Assembly: GCA_963738025.1 (NCBI GenBank)
Contig: CAVTWA010000025.1
Location: 62,001-126,000 of the forward strand
Source of the DNA: 20CM-2-55-15 sp963738025
GTDB lineage: Bacteria; Acidobacteriota; Terriglobia; 20CM-2-55-15
Direction: 5' to 3'
DNA: 64,000 nt
Under the pieces are notes generated by a model. That model worked only from the letters and a program-made list of their open reading frames with translations, did no database searches and was not told the origin of the DNA. Position numbers and translations under genes: made by a program. Numbering within the stretch: the first letter of the stretch is position 1; every line of letters starts with the position of its first letter. Positions 1 to 7,685 of this stretch are shown here, one piece after another.

Positions 1-1530
1 AGAGTCTATGCCGCAGTAACGGGCTCTGAAGATAAATTAGCCGACGTATTTCATTCGCGCAAACGCCAAGTGATGCGAGAGCTCTTCGCGGGCGAAGTGC
101 AAGCCCTCGTTCACCGTCTGGTGGAACTGGCCCAGGATGACAGATACGCAAGAGACCTTCAGCTCGAGAAGCTTCGCGAAGCATTCGTTTCCGTCACCGC
201 ATACCTTCCTGTCTATCGGACTTACATTCGCGGCGAACACATATCGGAGACAGATCGAGCATATATCGAAGACTCGGTGCGCAGCGCGGGCAAAGGTCCT
301 GAATTCGATTTCCTTCGTCGCGTTCTACTTGTCGAACCAGCCTGGTATCTTCAGCGGTCCAGGCCCGAATACCTCGATTTTGTCATGCGATGGCAGCAGT
401 TTACAGGACCGGTCATGGCGAAAGGCCTCGAAGACACAACTTTTTATGCGCACAACCCGCTTGTGTCTGTTAACGAAGTCGGCGGCGACTGTAACGGCCC
501 GGACGTCTACCTGGAGGTGGAACAGTTTCATCGGCGGAACGCTGCGCGGCATGCGCAGTGGCCTTATACGATGAACACCACCTCGACTCACGACACCAAA
601 CGCAGCGAAGATGTCCGTGCACGGATAAACGTTCTGTCCGAACTGCCTGACGAATGGGCAGACAGTCTCCGCGGCTGGATGAGAATAAATCCGAGCACAA
701 CCGCGCCCGATCCAGCCGAGCAGATTTTGATTTATCAGACGCTGCTTGGAGCGTGGCCCATCGAACTGGACCGGCTGAAGCAGTACGTTACCAAGGCGCT
801 GCGCGAGGCAAAGACGCACACCAGCTGGATCGACACCAACGAGGATTATGAGAACCGCGTGTTGTCGTTCGTGGAACGACTCTACAATAACGAGCAGTTC
901 CTCGCGGATTTCAACAAATTCCAGAAGAAAGTGGCCGCCTGCGGAGCCGTGAATTCGCTTTCCCAGCTCGTCCTGAAAATAACTTCTCCTGGTGTACCGG
1001 ACATCTATCGCGGCACTGAAATCTGGGATTTGAGCGTTGCAGATCCCGATAACCGCCGCCCCGTGGATTTCTCTTTACGAATAGAACTGCTCGATGAGCT
1101 GCGACGCGGCATAGATCTGCGCAACCTGAGCAGTCAATGGGACGACGGCCGGCTGAAAATGTATGTCACCTGGCGGCTGCTGAATTTTCGACGCGAGCAT
1201 CAGGATTTATTTCTCCAGGGCGAATACATTCCCTTAAACGTAACGGGTGCCTGCGCCGATCACGTGATCGCTTTCGCGCGGCGATTAAACGATGAATGGT
1301 GTGTTATCGCGGTCCCGCGACTCTCTGCAGGGCTGAGCCGTGCCGGATCAATTCCAACGGGAAAAGCGGTCTGGCAAGACACGCAAATCGAAATGCCGTC
1401 CGGCGCTCCTTCAACATGGAACCACATTCTGACGGGGGAGCAAGTCGGCCTTCCTCTCCGTGCCTCCGAGTTGTTTCAGCATTTACCGCTGGCTGCGCTC
1501 GGCATGGCTTATCCGAATCCCACCTACTGA
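1..1530 (+). CDS. treY: Maltooligosyl trehalose synthase, C-terminal part (cut by window edge)
   Basis: The reading frame is open from base 1, so the gene starts upstream; 509 codons are visible. TreY (GH13) isomerises the reducing-end glucose of malto-oligosaccharides to a trehalose unit, which TreZ then releases in the cytoplasm. The visible part carries the TreY-type STHDTKRSEDVRARI block at about codons 195-210, the LYNNEQFLADF region, and the segment around SPGVPDIYRGTE, followed by a C-terminal domain. Only the C-terminal half to two thirds of a normal 800-950-residue enzyme is present. TreZ and TreX partners are not in the window and would be expected upstream. The stop overlaps the convergent minus-strand gene by 7 bases. 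Confidence 0.9.
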   Translation, partial: RVYAAVTGSEDKLADVFHSRKRQVMRELFAGEVQALVHRLVELAQDDRYARDLQLEKLREAFVSVTAYLPVYRTYIRGEHISETDRAYIEDSVRSAGKGPEFDFLRRVLLVEPAWYLQRSRPEYLDFVMRWQQFTGPVMAKGLEDTTFYAHNPLVSVNEVGGDCNGPDVYLEVEQFHRRNAARHAQWPYTMNTTSTHDTKRSEDVRARINVLSELPDEWADSLRGWMRINPSTTAPDPAEQILIYQTLLGAWPIELDRLKQYVTKALREAKTHTSWIDTNEDYENRVLSFVERLYNNEQFLADFNKFQKKVAACGAVNSLSQLVLKITSPGVPDIYRGTEIWDLSVADPDNRRPVDFSLRIELLDELRRGIDLRNLSSQWDDGRLKMYVTWRLLNFRREHQDLFLQGEYIPLNVTGACADHVIAFARRLNDEWCVIAVPRLSAGLSRAGSIPTGKAVWQDTQIEMPSGAPSTWNHILTGEQVGLPLRASELFQHLPLAALGMAYPNPTY

Positions 1531-2478
1531 AGTGGATCTACCGGGAAACTTGTCTGTGTGCTCCCCTCAAAAGCGAGTGCGATCGCAGCGAACGACGGTG
1601 AGTTCGAATTGAAAATGATGTACTGGTAATTGCGGTCGTCTGCTTCATTTGCGAGCGAGAAAAACTGGTGTGCGAAAAGAGCCTGATGGGTATGGCCATT
1701 CATGCTGAGGGTGCGCTTTGCCCGGATTGCTCCGTTCGCATCCTTCAACGTTGCCGTGATTGTGGCAGGATTCGCTGCCGTGTTGACGAGTGCAAATGCA
1801 ACATCGAGACCGCTTCTCGTATGCACCCTCGGGATGAGAAAACTCGAAAGGTCTGGCCGGCTTGCGGCAATTCCAATACGGGAATACAGCAGGTTGGTGG
1901 CGCCGTCGCGCACTTCATAAAACGTGGAAACACTCAGGGTGCCGGTGGTGATGAGTTTGCCCCATTCGATCAGTCCCGGGGAAGGAGTGGTCTCTGGAGA
2001 TGTTCCGCCGCTGATGACAAGAACTCGGCCCGGGGCCAGCGTTGTGGCCGGCATGTTTCCGGTAAATGTTTCCTGCCTTTGAATATTCGTCGCCATCGCG
2101 ACCGGTGATACGTCCCCATCTTCCTTGTAAAACGTGGCCGAAATCGTCGCGTCGGATTCCCCGGAATTCACCACCTCGACGATGGTTGAATATTTCGTCA
2201 CACCATTGTCGAAACTGCCAATGGCCACCTGGGGAATAATCTTCGTCGCCTCTGTACCACGGTTGCCCGCAGGGTTGGGCGCGAGCGCCGCCTTTATCTG
2301 ATCGGGTGGGGCAGCATCCGTTGCTGGAGTCTTGCTCCATTCCGCAGCCAGGAACGCCGCTATGCCGAAAATGATCGTGACAACAACGGCCGCTGCACCG
2401 GTTTTAACGAGCCTGGACTTGTAAAGAATCGTCGTGGCCTCCCGGGATCGTTGGATGGGGCGTATTTTTACGGATCAT
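1524..2478 (-). CDS. Membrane-anchored hypothetical protein with an apparent early frameshift
   Basis: Unrecognised protein. From a GTG at 2228 there is a clean 234-codon frame rich in Ser, Thr and Val, with alternating beta-type segments, ending FPVDPLQ. The same frame stays open upstream to a TGA at 2475-2477 and encodes a basic stretch followed by a strong membrane segment (GAAAVVVTIIFGIAAFLAA), but it has no ATG, GTG or TTG there. An ATG at 2478 in another frame reads MIRK and would join this frame if a five-A run at 2465-2469 were four A. The likely product is therefore about 315 residues with an N-terminal signal anchor and an extracytoplasmic beta-rich domain. The frameshift could be a sequencing error or real. 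If the conservative start is used, the gene is 1524-2228. No function is proposed. Confidence 0.55.
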
Positions 2479-2560
2479 TGTTCTGGTGGCAACGGAAAAA
2501 TCGGAAAAGTCTGAAGAGCTGTCGGATAAACACGGACGTGTGAAAGCTCCCGGCGCCGAC

Positions 2561-2589
2561 TTATTCGAATTTATCCAAGTATTTATACT
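2561..2589 (+). promoter_or_regulatory. Possible sigma-70 type promoter for the RRM gene
   Basis: TATACT at 2584-2589 is a good -10 hexamer. TTATTC at 2561-2566 lies 17 bases upstream and is a poor -35. The stretch is AT-rich compared with its surroundings and sits 29 bases before the RRM start codon, which is preceded by an AAGAAAGGGA ribosome-binding region. The call rests on spacing and the -10 only. Confidence 0.3.
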
Positions 2590-2617
2590 TTTCTGAACCT
2601 CAAGAAAGGGAATCCGA

Positions 2618-2929
2618 ATGCCCAAACTTTTTGTTGGAAATATTCCTCACGCATCTACCGATGTTGAACTCCAGGAATGGGCGGAGACGCAGGGATTTCA
2701 GGTCGAGTCCGCCCAGATCATCCGCGATCGCTCGACCGGACAATCGCGTGGCTTCGGCTTCATCGTCCTGGGGAACGGCCTGAAAGTGCAGGATGCCATC
2801 TCCGCGCTGAACGGTCAGCGCATGGGCAGCCGAGTCCTCACCGTCAATGAGGCATTACCCCAGCCTTCCCGGAACGACGGCGATGGCGGATACCGGAGCC
2901 CGTCGTCGGACGGAAGGCGTCCGCGCTAG
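2618..2929 (+). CDS. Single-RRM RNA-binding protein
   Basis: A 103-residue cytoplasmic protein made of one RNA recognition motif and a short Gly/Ser/Arg-rich tail. RNP2 is LFVGNI (residues 4-9) and RNP1 is RGFGFIVL (44-51), giving the aromatic residues that stack on single-stranded RNA. This is the size and layout of the bacterial Rbp family known from cyanobacteria and other phyla, which often respond to cold. The start is set by the AAGAAAGGGA ribosome-binding region. It stands alone between two minus-strand genes. The RNA target is unknown. Confidence 0.9.
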   Translation: MPKLFVGNIPHASTDVELQEWAETQGFQVESAQIIRDRSTGQSRGFGFIVLGNGLKVQDAISALNGQRMGSRVLTVNEALPQPSRNDGDGGYRSPSSDGRRPR

Positions 2930-2967
2930 TTTCTGCAGGCGTTGTCTATGACGCCGCATGCGAGTTC

Positions 2968-3900
2968 CTAGAGCAGCGCGGAAATGTGACTTTTTACGGA
3001 CGCGCCAAGCAGGTCGAGGTGGTAGCCGCCTTCCAATAATCCAATGACCCTTCCGGCAGCATGCTTCTCCGCCAGTCGCAGGACCTCTTTGGTCATCTCA
3101 TAGAAATCAGGATCTTCAAGCATCAGTCCGCCCAGGGGATCCCCGCGCCTGGAATCAAAGCCTGCGGAAACGATGACCAGGTCGGGCGCAAACCCTTTCT
3201 CGATTTGATGCAATGCCTCGGTAAACGCCTGCCGGTGATCACGCGCGGGAGTACCCATCGTTAAAGGGACATTCAGCGTTGTTCCTTCCCCCCGGCCGCC
3301 GCCGCGTTCTGCCGCCGAACCGGTCCCTGGATAGTACGGATACTGATGTGTGGAGAAGTAGAACACGGTGGGATCCGTCCAGAAAATCTCCTGAGTTCCG
3401 TTGCCGTGATGTACGTCCCAATCGATAATCAGAACCCGTTCCACGCCATACTTCGCTTGCGCGTAACGCGCCCCCACGGCCGCGTTATTGAAAAGGCAGA
3501 AGCCCATGGCGTTCGTTATCGTCGCGTGGTGCCCCGGTGGGCGGATGACGCAAAATGCCCGGCCTCCTTCGTCGCGCATAACGGCATCGACTGCGGTGAT
3601 CGCGGCTCCTGCCGCAAGCCGCGCTACTTCAAATGACTGTGCGCTGATTTTCGTGTCGACATCGACATAGGCCTCGCCCCGCTCACATAAAGACTCGAGG
3701 TGATGAATCAATTCTTCACGATGGCAGCGGGCGATATCTTCCGTGTGTGCCGGGCTTGGAGTGATGCGCGCCAGCCGCTTGGAAAGCAATTCATCGTGAT
3801 CCACCGCGCGCAAGATCGATTCGAGCCGCCGGCCATTCTCGGGATGCACGCCTGTCTCATGTTTCAGATAAGTGGAATCATAGATGAGCGAAACGGCCAT
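2968..3900 (-). CDS. Histone-deacetylase-family (AcuC/APAH-like) amidohydrolase
   Basis: A 310-residue zinc deacetylase of the arginase/deacetylase fold. The active-site set is complete: the His pair in RPPGHHAT (124-125), the zinc ligands Asp162 and His164 in DWDVHHGNG, Asp249 in SAGFDSRRGD, and the transition-state Tyr293 in EGGYH. Relatives remove acetyl groups from acetylpolyamines, acetyl-lysine (AcuC on acetyl-CoA synthetase) or other small amides; the substrate cannot be told from sequence. It is probably cytoplasmic, with no signal peptide. It stands alone, and its upstream side faces a repeat element. Confidence 0.9.
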   Translation of the reverse strand: MAVSLIYDSTYLKHETGVHPENGRRLESILRAVDHDELLSKRLARITPSPAHTEDIARCHREELIHHLESLCERGEAYVDVDTKISAQSFEVARLAAGAAITAVDAVMRDEGGRAFCVIRPPGHHATITNAMGFCLFNNAAVGARYAQAKYGVERVLIIDWDVHHGNGTQEIFWTDPTVFYFSTHQYPYYPGTGSAAERGGGRGEGTTLNVPLTMGTPARDHRQAFTEALHQIEKGFAPDLVIVSAGFDSRRGDPLGGLMLEDPDFYEMTKEVLRLAEKHAAGRVIGLLEGGYHLDLLGASVKSHISALL

Positions 3901-4023
3901 GCTGAAAGCGTATCCTGCTTTAATTCATCCGCCAATAGACCATACGGATCCAGGACAGAATGGATGGGGAATCGCAGCAATGACGAGTGGATGCCATGTA
4001 AGCCTGGTTTGGGTGGTCCCAGT

Positions 4024-4232
4024 CCCCGCCTGAGTCAGGCGGGGATCCTTCGCGTAGCGAAGGCGGGGCGGTCTGTTCAAAGTCGCGAAGCATCTTTGTT
4101 AGATATCCGCGAAGCGCACCGAATAATGAGGAGCGCTTCGCGGAAATCCATACGGAGCGCGCTGCGCGCGAACTCTGAACAGACCGCCCCAGCCTCGCTG
4201 CGCGAGGGCATCCCCGCCTTACTAAGGCGGGG
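4024..4232. repeat. MITE-like nested inverted-repeat element, full copy 1
   Basis: A 209-bp element bounded at each end by a 21-base palindrome of the form CCCCGCCT-N5-AGGCGGGG (4024-4044 and 4212-4232). Inside the left end lies a second small palindrome, CCTTCGC-GTA-GCGAAGG (4047-4063), then GGCGGTCTGTTCAAAG. The mirror image TGAACAGACCGCCCC sits on the right. The centre holds GATATCCGCGAAGCGC facing GCGCTTCGCGGAAATC. The whole unit can fold into one long branched hairpin. A second complete copy lies at 37701-37904 and a half copy at 21349-21418. No transposase is encoded, so it is best read as a non-autonomous or REP/BIME-like element. Much of the 528-bp gap 3901-4428 is this element; the remainder holds no recognisable gene. 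Confidence 0.85.
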
Positions 4233-4428
4233 AGTGACTCCTGACTAAAGTGTTTTGGCCTGTCCGTCGATCGCACATTTCACCTTCGCCGACCCGGCTG
4301 AAATACTCGCTCAGGCCAAATTGTCCCACGCTTTGAATGTGACGTCTGAAGCCCGCGACACATATATCGCAAAGCTTGTCACATGCGGTGGCGCATGATA
4401 TCCGTATGGTCGCAGACTGGGAGGGACC

Positions 4429-5712
4429 ATGGTGAAACAATCGATCGCGTTCGTACCAATAGCCCTGTTATGTGTTTTGACTGGCCTGATGGCGCCACTC
4501 AGCGGCCAGGCGCCCGCGGGACCTCAGCGTGGCGGCCGTGGACAGGCGGCGATGCCTGACGGCCCAGGCAAAGACGAGGTGCAGGCGCAGTGCACGAAGT
4601 GTCACGCCCTGGGGCTGATTACGAACGCCGGTGGCAATTCGCGGCAAGAATGGATCGATCTTTTCAGCACGATGGTGAAGCTGCCCACCGATCAGCGCGA
4701 TGGGATCGCCGATTACCTCGCCAGTAACTTTCCTCCACAGCCGAGGCCTCAGCCGGTGATCGTTCCGGGACCACTGTCGGTTTCCTTCAAAGAATGGAAT
4801 GTGCCCACGCTCGGTTCGCGGCCGCATGATCCCGAGCCCGGACCTGGCGGCACGATCTGGTGGACCGGCATGTTCGGCAATGTCCTCGGACGGCTCGATC
4901 CAAAGACAAACGAAATGAAAGAGTATCCGGCCAAAACGCCGGCTTCCGGCCCTCATGGCCTCGAGTTCGACAAAGACGGATACTTATGGTTCACGGCAAA
5001 CTCAAAAGGCTACATCGGCAAGCTCGATCCGAAGACCGGCGACATCATGGAATACAAGCTGCCGGACGATGTTCGCGATCCGCACACACCTTTGTTCGCG
5101 CCGAATGGAATGCTCTTTTTCACAGCTCAGAATGCCAACTATGTCGGCCGCCTCAATCCAAAGACCGGAGAAATCAAAGTTCAGAAGACGCCGACGGAAC
5201 GCGCGAATCCGTATGGAATGGTGTTCACGACGAAAGGTGTTCCATTCGTCTGCGACTTCGGCACCAACAAGATCATCCAGATCGATCCCGATACGCTTGT
5301 GATCAAAGAGTACCCGTTACCGAATTCCGAGAGCCGGCCTCGCCGCATCGCCATCAGTCCGGATGACATCATCTGGTATGCGGACTACTCGCGTGGATAC
5401 CTTGGCCGTCTGGATCCGAAGAGCGGTAAGGTCACGGAGTGGCCATCACCGAGCGGACCGAAGACGCAGCCCTATGGGATTACCTATCTAAATGGCGCCA
5501 TCTGGTATGTGGAATCGGCTATTCGTCCGAATGTGCTGGTGCGGTTCGATATCAAGTCAGAGAAGTTCCAGAGCTGGGCTATCCCGGGAGGCGGAGGTGT
5601 CGTCAGGAACATGAAGGCGACGCCTGATGGAAACCTGGTCATGGCGGAAAGCGGCGTTAACAAAGTTGGTCTTGTCCTGGTGGGAAGCAAGGCGCCCAAT
5701 ACAGCGCGGTAG
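4429..5712 (+). CDS. Exported cytochrome c / Vgb-like beta-propeller protein
   Basis: A 427-residue protein with an N-terminal signal peptide (residues about 1-27), a short c-type cytochrome domain with the heme motif CTKCH (55-59), then repeated blades of the type F-x-x-N-G-x-L-W-F-T and G-x-I/L-G-R-L-D-P-K-T-G that build a virginiamycin B lyase (Vgb, streptogramin lyase)-like propeller. Vgb opens streptogramin B rings. Most environmental homologues are uncharacterised, and the heme fusion suggests a periplasmic redox or sensor role here. The start is supported by GGGAGGGACC just before the ATG. The stop is 3 bases from the convergent modC stop. Lyase activity should not be assumed. Confidence 0.85.
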   Translation: MVKQSIAFVPIALLCVLTGLMAPLSGQAPAGPQRGGRGQAAMPDGPGKDEVQAQCTKCHALGLITNAGGNSRQEWIDLFSTMVKLPTDQRDGIADYLASNFPPQPRPQPVIVPGPLSVSFKEWNVPTLGSRPHDPEPGPGGTIWWTGMFGNVLGRLDPKTNEMKEYPAKTPASGPHGLEFDKDGYLWFTANSKGYIGKLDPKTGDIMEYKLPDDVRDPHTPLFAPNGMLFFTAQNANYVGRLNPKTGEIKVQKTPTERANPYGMVFTTKGVPFVCDFGTNKIIQIDPDTLVIKEYPLPNSESRPRRIAISPDDIIWYADYSRGYLGRLDPKSGKVTEWPSPSGPKTQPYGITYLNGAIWYVESAIRPNVLVRFDIKSEKFQSWAIPGGGGVVRNMKATPDGNLVMAESGVNKVGLVLVGSKAPNTAR

Positions 5713-5715
5713 CGG

Positions 5716-6765
5716 TCAGGAGGATCTAGGGATCAGGTGAACGGCTGAGGCTTTGAACACCCCGAATACCTCCGATCCCTTTTCAAGACCCAGGTCCGCG
5801 ATCGCCTGACGAGTTACCAGGGCTGTCAATTCGAAACCGACATCGACGATCACCTTGGTCAGAACACCTGCCGGTATGATGTCTGTTATATGTCCGCGCA
5901 GGTGATTTCGGGCGCTGCTTTGTTCGGCACGGGTTTTTTCCACGGTGACGTCTTCGCCGCGAATGGATACGTAGAAATCGACGGCGCCACCTCCCGGATC
6001 GGCTGCGACGAGATTTGCAGATCCTGCCTCGATGAGGACAATTCCGGCTTCGCGCCGGCCGACACGTCCGGCGACGAGGGTCTCAACACCGACGGCAGCG
6101 GCCACTTCCGGATGTTGAGGCCGTGCGAACACGTCCTGAGGCGGACCGGCTTGCAATACGCGTCCACGGCTCATGACGATCATTTGACTTCCGAGAGTGA
6201 GCGCGTCCACCCAATCGTGCGTCACCACCATCGTCGGTATTGCCAGACTGCGCAGGATCTGTGCCAGTTCCGATCTCACCTGGTCCCGCGTCGCAGCATC
6301 CAGGGCCGACAACGGCTCGTCTAAAAGCAATAACCGCGGCTTGCGCGCGAGAGCCCTGGCAAGCGCAACCCGCTGCTGCTGGCCGCCCGACAATTCCGCT
6401 GGCCAGCGGTCGAGCAGTTCGCTGACTTGCAGGACGGATGCGATTTGTTCGACGACACCTGGCGAATTCCTCACGCCGTATCCAATATTGTCGCGGACCC
6501 TGAGATGGGGAAATAACGCGTATTCCTGGAACAAGTAACCGACAGACCGTTTCTGCGGCGGGACGTTGGTCCAGTCGATGCCGTCGAAAACAATTCGGCC
6601 CGCTGTAAGGCGTTCGAGCCCTGCGATGCAGCGCAGAACCGTCGTTTTGCCGGCTCCCGAAGGCCCGAACAGAATTGTTACGGACGCTGCATCGGTTATG
6701 CGGATCGATGCTTCAACCTGCGGCCCGCCTTCAAAATGCCTGGCGATGTCGGCGATCAGCAGCAA
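5716..6765 (-). CDS. modC: Molybdate ABC transporter ATP-binding protein
   Basis: ATPase that drives molybdate import at the inner membrane with ModB. It has Walker A GPSGAGKTT, Q-loop LFQEYALFPHL, signature LSGGQQQR, Walker B LLLLDEP and switch His in VVTHD, followed by a C-terminal TOBE/Mop-type domain from roughly residue 270 that fits oxyanion sensing. The frame is open up to an ATG at 6813, but a TTG at 6765 is preferred: AAAGG lies nine bases upstream and the family normally starts at this LLLIADIARHF segment. It overlaps the 3' end of modB by 35 bases, so the two are probably translationally coupled. Sulfate or other oxyanion specificity is less likely, but cannot be excluded without ModA. 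Confidence 0.85.
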   Translation of the reverse strand: MLLIADIARHFEGGPQVEASIRITDAASVTILFGPSGAGKTTVLRCIAGLERLTAGRIVFDGIDWTNVPPQKRSVGYLFQEYALFPHLRVRDNIGYGVRNSPGVVEQIASVLQVSELLDRWPAELSGGQQQRVALARALARKPRLLLLDEPLSALDAATRDQVRSELAQILRSLAIPTMVVTHDWVDALTLGSQMIVMSRGRVLQAGPPQDVFARPQHPEVAAAVGVETLVAGRVGRREAGIVLIEAGSANLVAADPGGGAVDFYVSIRGEDVTVEKTRAEQSSARNHLRGHITDIIPAGVLTKVIVDVGFELTALVTRQAIADLGLEKGSEVFGVFKASAVHLIPRSS

Positions 6766-7423
6766 AGAACCACACCTTTCGGTTGAGTCCGTAGACGATC
6801 GAGAGGATGACAAACGAAATCACCAGCAGCACTGCGGAAGTGGTAGCAGCGGAAGAGTAGTTCAAGCTTTGCACCTGGTCGTAAATATCAATCGAGAGTG
6901 TCCTCGTCACGCCGGGAATGTTCCCGCCGACCATGAGGACGACGCCAAATTCTCCCAAGGTGTGCGCAAAGCTCAAAACGATGCCGGTTATCACTCCGGC
7001 CCAGGATTGCGGGATGATGACGCGAAAAAAAGTTCCAGGATTCGAGACGCCCAGCATCCAGGAAGCTTCGATGTATTTCCGATCGACGGAACCAAACGCC
7101 GCCGCCATCGGCTGTACAGCGAACGGCAGACTGTAGAGAACGGAGGCAATGACCAGCCCCTGAAAGGTGAACGCCAGGCCGTGTCCCGCCAGCCTTTCGT
7201 ACCAGCGTCCGACCGGACTTCGCGGCCCGAGCGCTACCAGGACATAAAACCCGAGAACGGTGGGCGGCAAGACCAGCGGCAGGGCGACCACGGCTTCAAG
7301 AACAAATTTCCAGCGCCATTTTGAAAACGCAACCCAGTAGCTCAACGGTAAGCTGATGACCATCAAGATCACCGCTGTTACCGATGCAAGTTCAAGCGTT
7401 GTGACCAGCGCCACCCAGTTCAT
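6731..7423 (-). CDS. modB: Molybdate ABC transporter permease
   Basis: A 230-residue integral membrane protein with five to six hydrophobic segments and the permease EAA-type loop (EASWMLGVSNPGTFFRVIIPQS, quoted in part: EASWMLGVS). The LPPTVLGFYVL segment near the N-terminus is typical of ModB. The frame is open further upstream to a TTG at 7459, but ATG at 7423 is chosen because it overlaps the stop of the preceding signal-peptide ORF as ATGA. It is followed by overlapping modC. No intact periplasmic binding protein gene sits upstream, which is unusual for this operon. Confidence 0.85.
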   Translation of the reverse strand: MNWVALVTTLELASVTAVILMVISLPLSYWVAFSKWRWKFVLEAVVALPLVLPPTVLGFYVLVALGPRSPVGRWYERLAGHGLAFTFQGLVIASVLYSLPFAVQPMAAAFGSVDRKYIEASWMLGVSNPGTFFRVIIPQSWAGVITGIVLSFAHTLGEFGVVLMVGGNIPGVTRTLSIDIYDQVQSLNYSSAATTSAVLLVISFVILSIVYGLNRKVWFFAADRRHRQAF

Positions 7424-7590
7424 TGCCGCTCTGACCAGTGAAAGGGGACCGGAACACAAGACCGGGAGGCACAGGAATTCTTGTGCCTCCTGTGCGTCTT
7501 GGGTTCCGGTTCCTTTTTCGGAAAGTTCAGGTCGGGCGTTGCTGCGATGTTAATCGCAAGTGCAAGAATCGAAAGCACTGAGAGCCCCAT
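7420..7590 (-). pseudogene. 56-codon signal-peptide ORF, possible modA remnant
   Basis: Reading on the minus strand from ATG 7590, the first 17 or so residues form a signal peptide (MGLSVLSILALAINIAA). It is followed by a low-complexity Pro/Lys/Arg/Cys tail that ends at a TGA overlapping the modB ATG. The tail is encoded by a palindromic repeat (7445-7513). In mod operons this position is normally held by modA, whose product binds molybdate in the periplasm. The simplest reading is that modA was deleted and its signal sequence left behind, fused to repeat DNA. It could instead be a small exported protein. No Shine-Dalgarno match is evident. Confidence 0.45.
7445..7513. repeat. Palindromic intergenic repeat (GGAACACAAGAC family)
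   Basis: Outer arms 7445-7462 and 7496-7513 pair with two mismatches, and inner arms GGAGGCACA (7465-7473) and TGTGCCTCC (7482-7490) pair perfectly around GAATTC. A degenerate relative lies at 51911-51961, sharing GGAACACAAGA, CACAGGAA and TTGTGCCTCCTGTG. It sits inside the modA-remnant ORF just before modB. Confidence 0.65.
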
Positions 7591-7685
7591 CGCTTGCAGA
7601 CTCTAGCACACATTCAGTGAAATCGGCGGACAGGCCAGGCATTTCGCGGTAAAATCTTACACTTTACTGACGATGAGGGAGCCTG

